Assembly: GCF_019931575.1 (NCBI RefSeq)
Contig: NZ_CP082923.1
Span: 3,844,001 to 3,908,000, forward strand
From: Caulobacter segnis
Lineage (GTDB): Bacteria > Pseudomonadota > Alphaproteobacteria > Caulobacterales > Caulobacteraceae
Direction: 5' to 3'
DNA length: 64,000 nucleotides
Made by a program: the position numbers and the translations under genes. Positions 63,724 to 64,000 of this stretch are shown here, in pieces. The notes beneath the pieces are model-generated. The model had not been told where the DNA came from and ran no database searches. It saw only the letters and a list, made by a program, of their open reading frames with translations. Each line of letters begins with the position of its first letter. Position 1 is the first letter of the stretch.

Positions 63724-64000
63724 TCATAGCTTGGTCCTGAGCGACCATAGCTCCGGAAACGCCCGTCGGCGCAGGGTGCTGGCCAGGTAGCCGATCCCGT
63801 CGGTGCCGCCCGTGCCCGGCCGGCCGCCGATGATCCGCTCGACGGTCAGCACGTGCTTGTGCCGCCAGGTGACCAGGGCGTCGTCCAGGTCGACCAGCTT
63901 CTCGGCCAGCTGGTAAAGCTCCCAATAGCGCTGCGGGTCGCGATAGACCTCCAGCCAGGCGGCCTCGACCGCCTCGGACGGGGCGTAGGCCTGCGTCCAG
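63724..64000 (-). CDS. kynA: Tryptophan 2,3-dioxygenase, C-terminal part
   Basis: The last 91 codons of the gene; the N-terminus lies beyond the window. [40 protein letters not shown] and [12 protein letters not shown] match the C-terminus of bacterial TDO, including the axial haem His in WRHKHV and the GTGG loop that binds the Trp carboxylate/amine. It opens tryptophan to N-formylkynurenine. Its TGA is 16 bp upstream of kynU. Confidence 0.93.
   Translation of the reverse strand, partial: WTQAYAPSEAVEAAWLEVYRDPQRYWELYQLAEKLVDLDDALVTWRHKHVLTVERIIGGRPGTGGTDGIGYLASTLRRRAFPELWSLRTKL

Overview
The window is GC-rich alphaproteobacterial chromosomal DNA, most likely Caulobacter or a close Caulobacterales relative. 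This rests on very large TonB-dependent receptors with N-terminal plug motifs, a complete-looking glucuronoxylan locus, flavin-dependent halogenase paralogues beside a TonB receptor, a rut cluster in the order B-C-D-A, a flagellar-rod-like mini-gene next to CtrA-like sites, and about ten copies of a roughly 140-bp intergenic palindromic element. No rRNA, tRNA, CRISPR array, transposase or prophage was seen.

Layout. 1-4.9 kb: a partial unknown gene, an MpaB-type oxygenase (DUF2236), a ketoglutarate-semialdehyde dehydrogenase behind a XylR-like operator, an ArsR/SRPBCC pair (the second gene is frameshifted), and a cytochrome c. 4.9-8.4 kb: a Tat-exported flavin amine oxidase and a CHASE4-type histidine kinase. 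8.5-12.5 kb: the rut uracil-degradation cluster (rutR divergent from rutBCDA). 12.6-35.4 kb: an FKBP, then glycan genes: glucuronoyl esterase (CE15), GH35, GH43, GH10 xylanase, a TonB receptor, three flavin-dependent halogenases plus a degenerate halogenase-like protein, an M20 amidohydrolase, GH67 alpha-glucuronidase, D-mannonate dehydratase and a FadR-type GntR regulator. 35.5-40 kb: AraC regulator, acyltransferase, HAD hydrolase, and a Zur-box-controlled COG0523 GTPase with two tiny genes. 40-43.3 kb: a second TonB receptor. 43.7-52 kb: a DUF1272 protein, carA, an SDR and a zinc alcohol dehydrogenase, a flagellar-rod-like 79-aa protein, an M28 peptidase, a DUF998 membrane protein and a lipoprotein. 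51.6-57.4 kb: an oleate hydratase gene broken by an amber codon, a 2OG oxygenase, a ParD-like/ParE pair with a frameshifted toxin, uvrC and an esterase. 57.4-64 kb: a Tat thioredoxin-like protein, an epoxide-hydrolase-like enzyme, ohr/ohrR, a TonB-C repeat protein, an ECF sigma factor, and kynU/kynA (kynA partial).

How it works together. The glycan genes describe one route: GH10 cuts glucuronoxylan, CE15 removes lignin esters, the TonB receptor imports the oligosaccharides, and GH67 and GH43 release (methyl)glucuronate and xylose. Mannonate dehydratase feeds the glucuronate branch, and the ketoglutarate-semialdehyde dehydrogenase fits the last oxidative step of xylose breakdown. Five variants of a TGGTAGCG(C/G)TA-type operator and three GGTCAGACC palindromes lie at the promoters of these genes, which suggests dual control by a LacI-type (XylR-like) and a FadR/GntR-type repressor. 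The most unusual element is the halogenase block inside this locus: three intact-looking enzymes and one that has lost the FAD, catalytic-Lys and WxWxIP motifs, arranged in ATGA-coupled pairs. The other strong signal is the repeat family, whose two stems vary with compensatory changes between copies and which supplies the stop codon of two genes.
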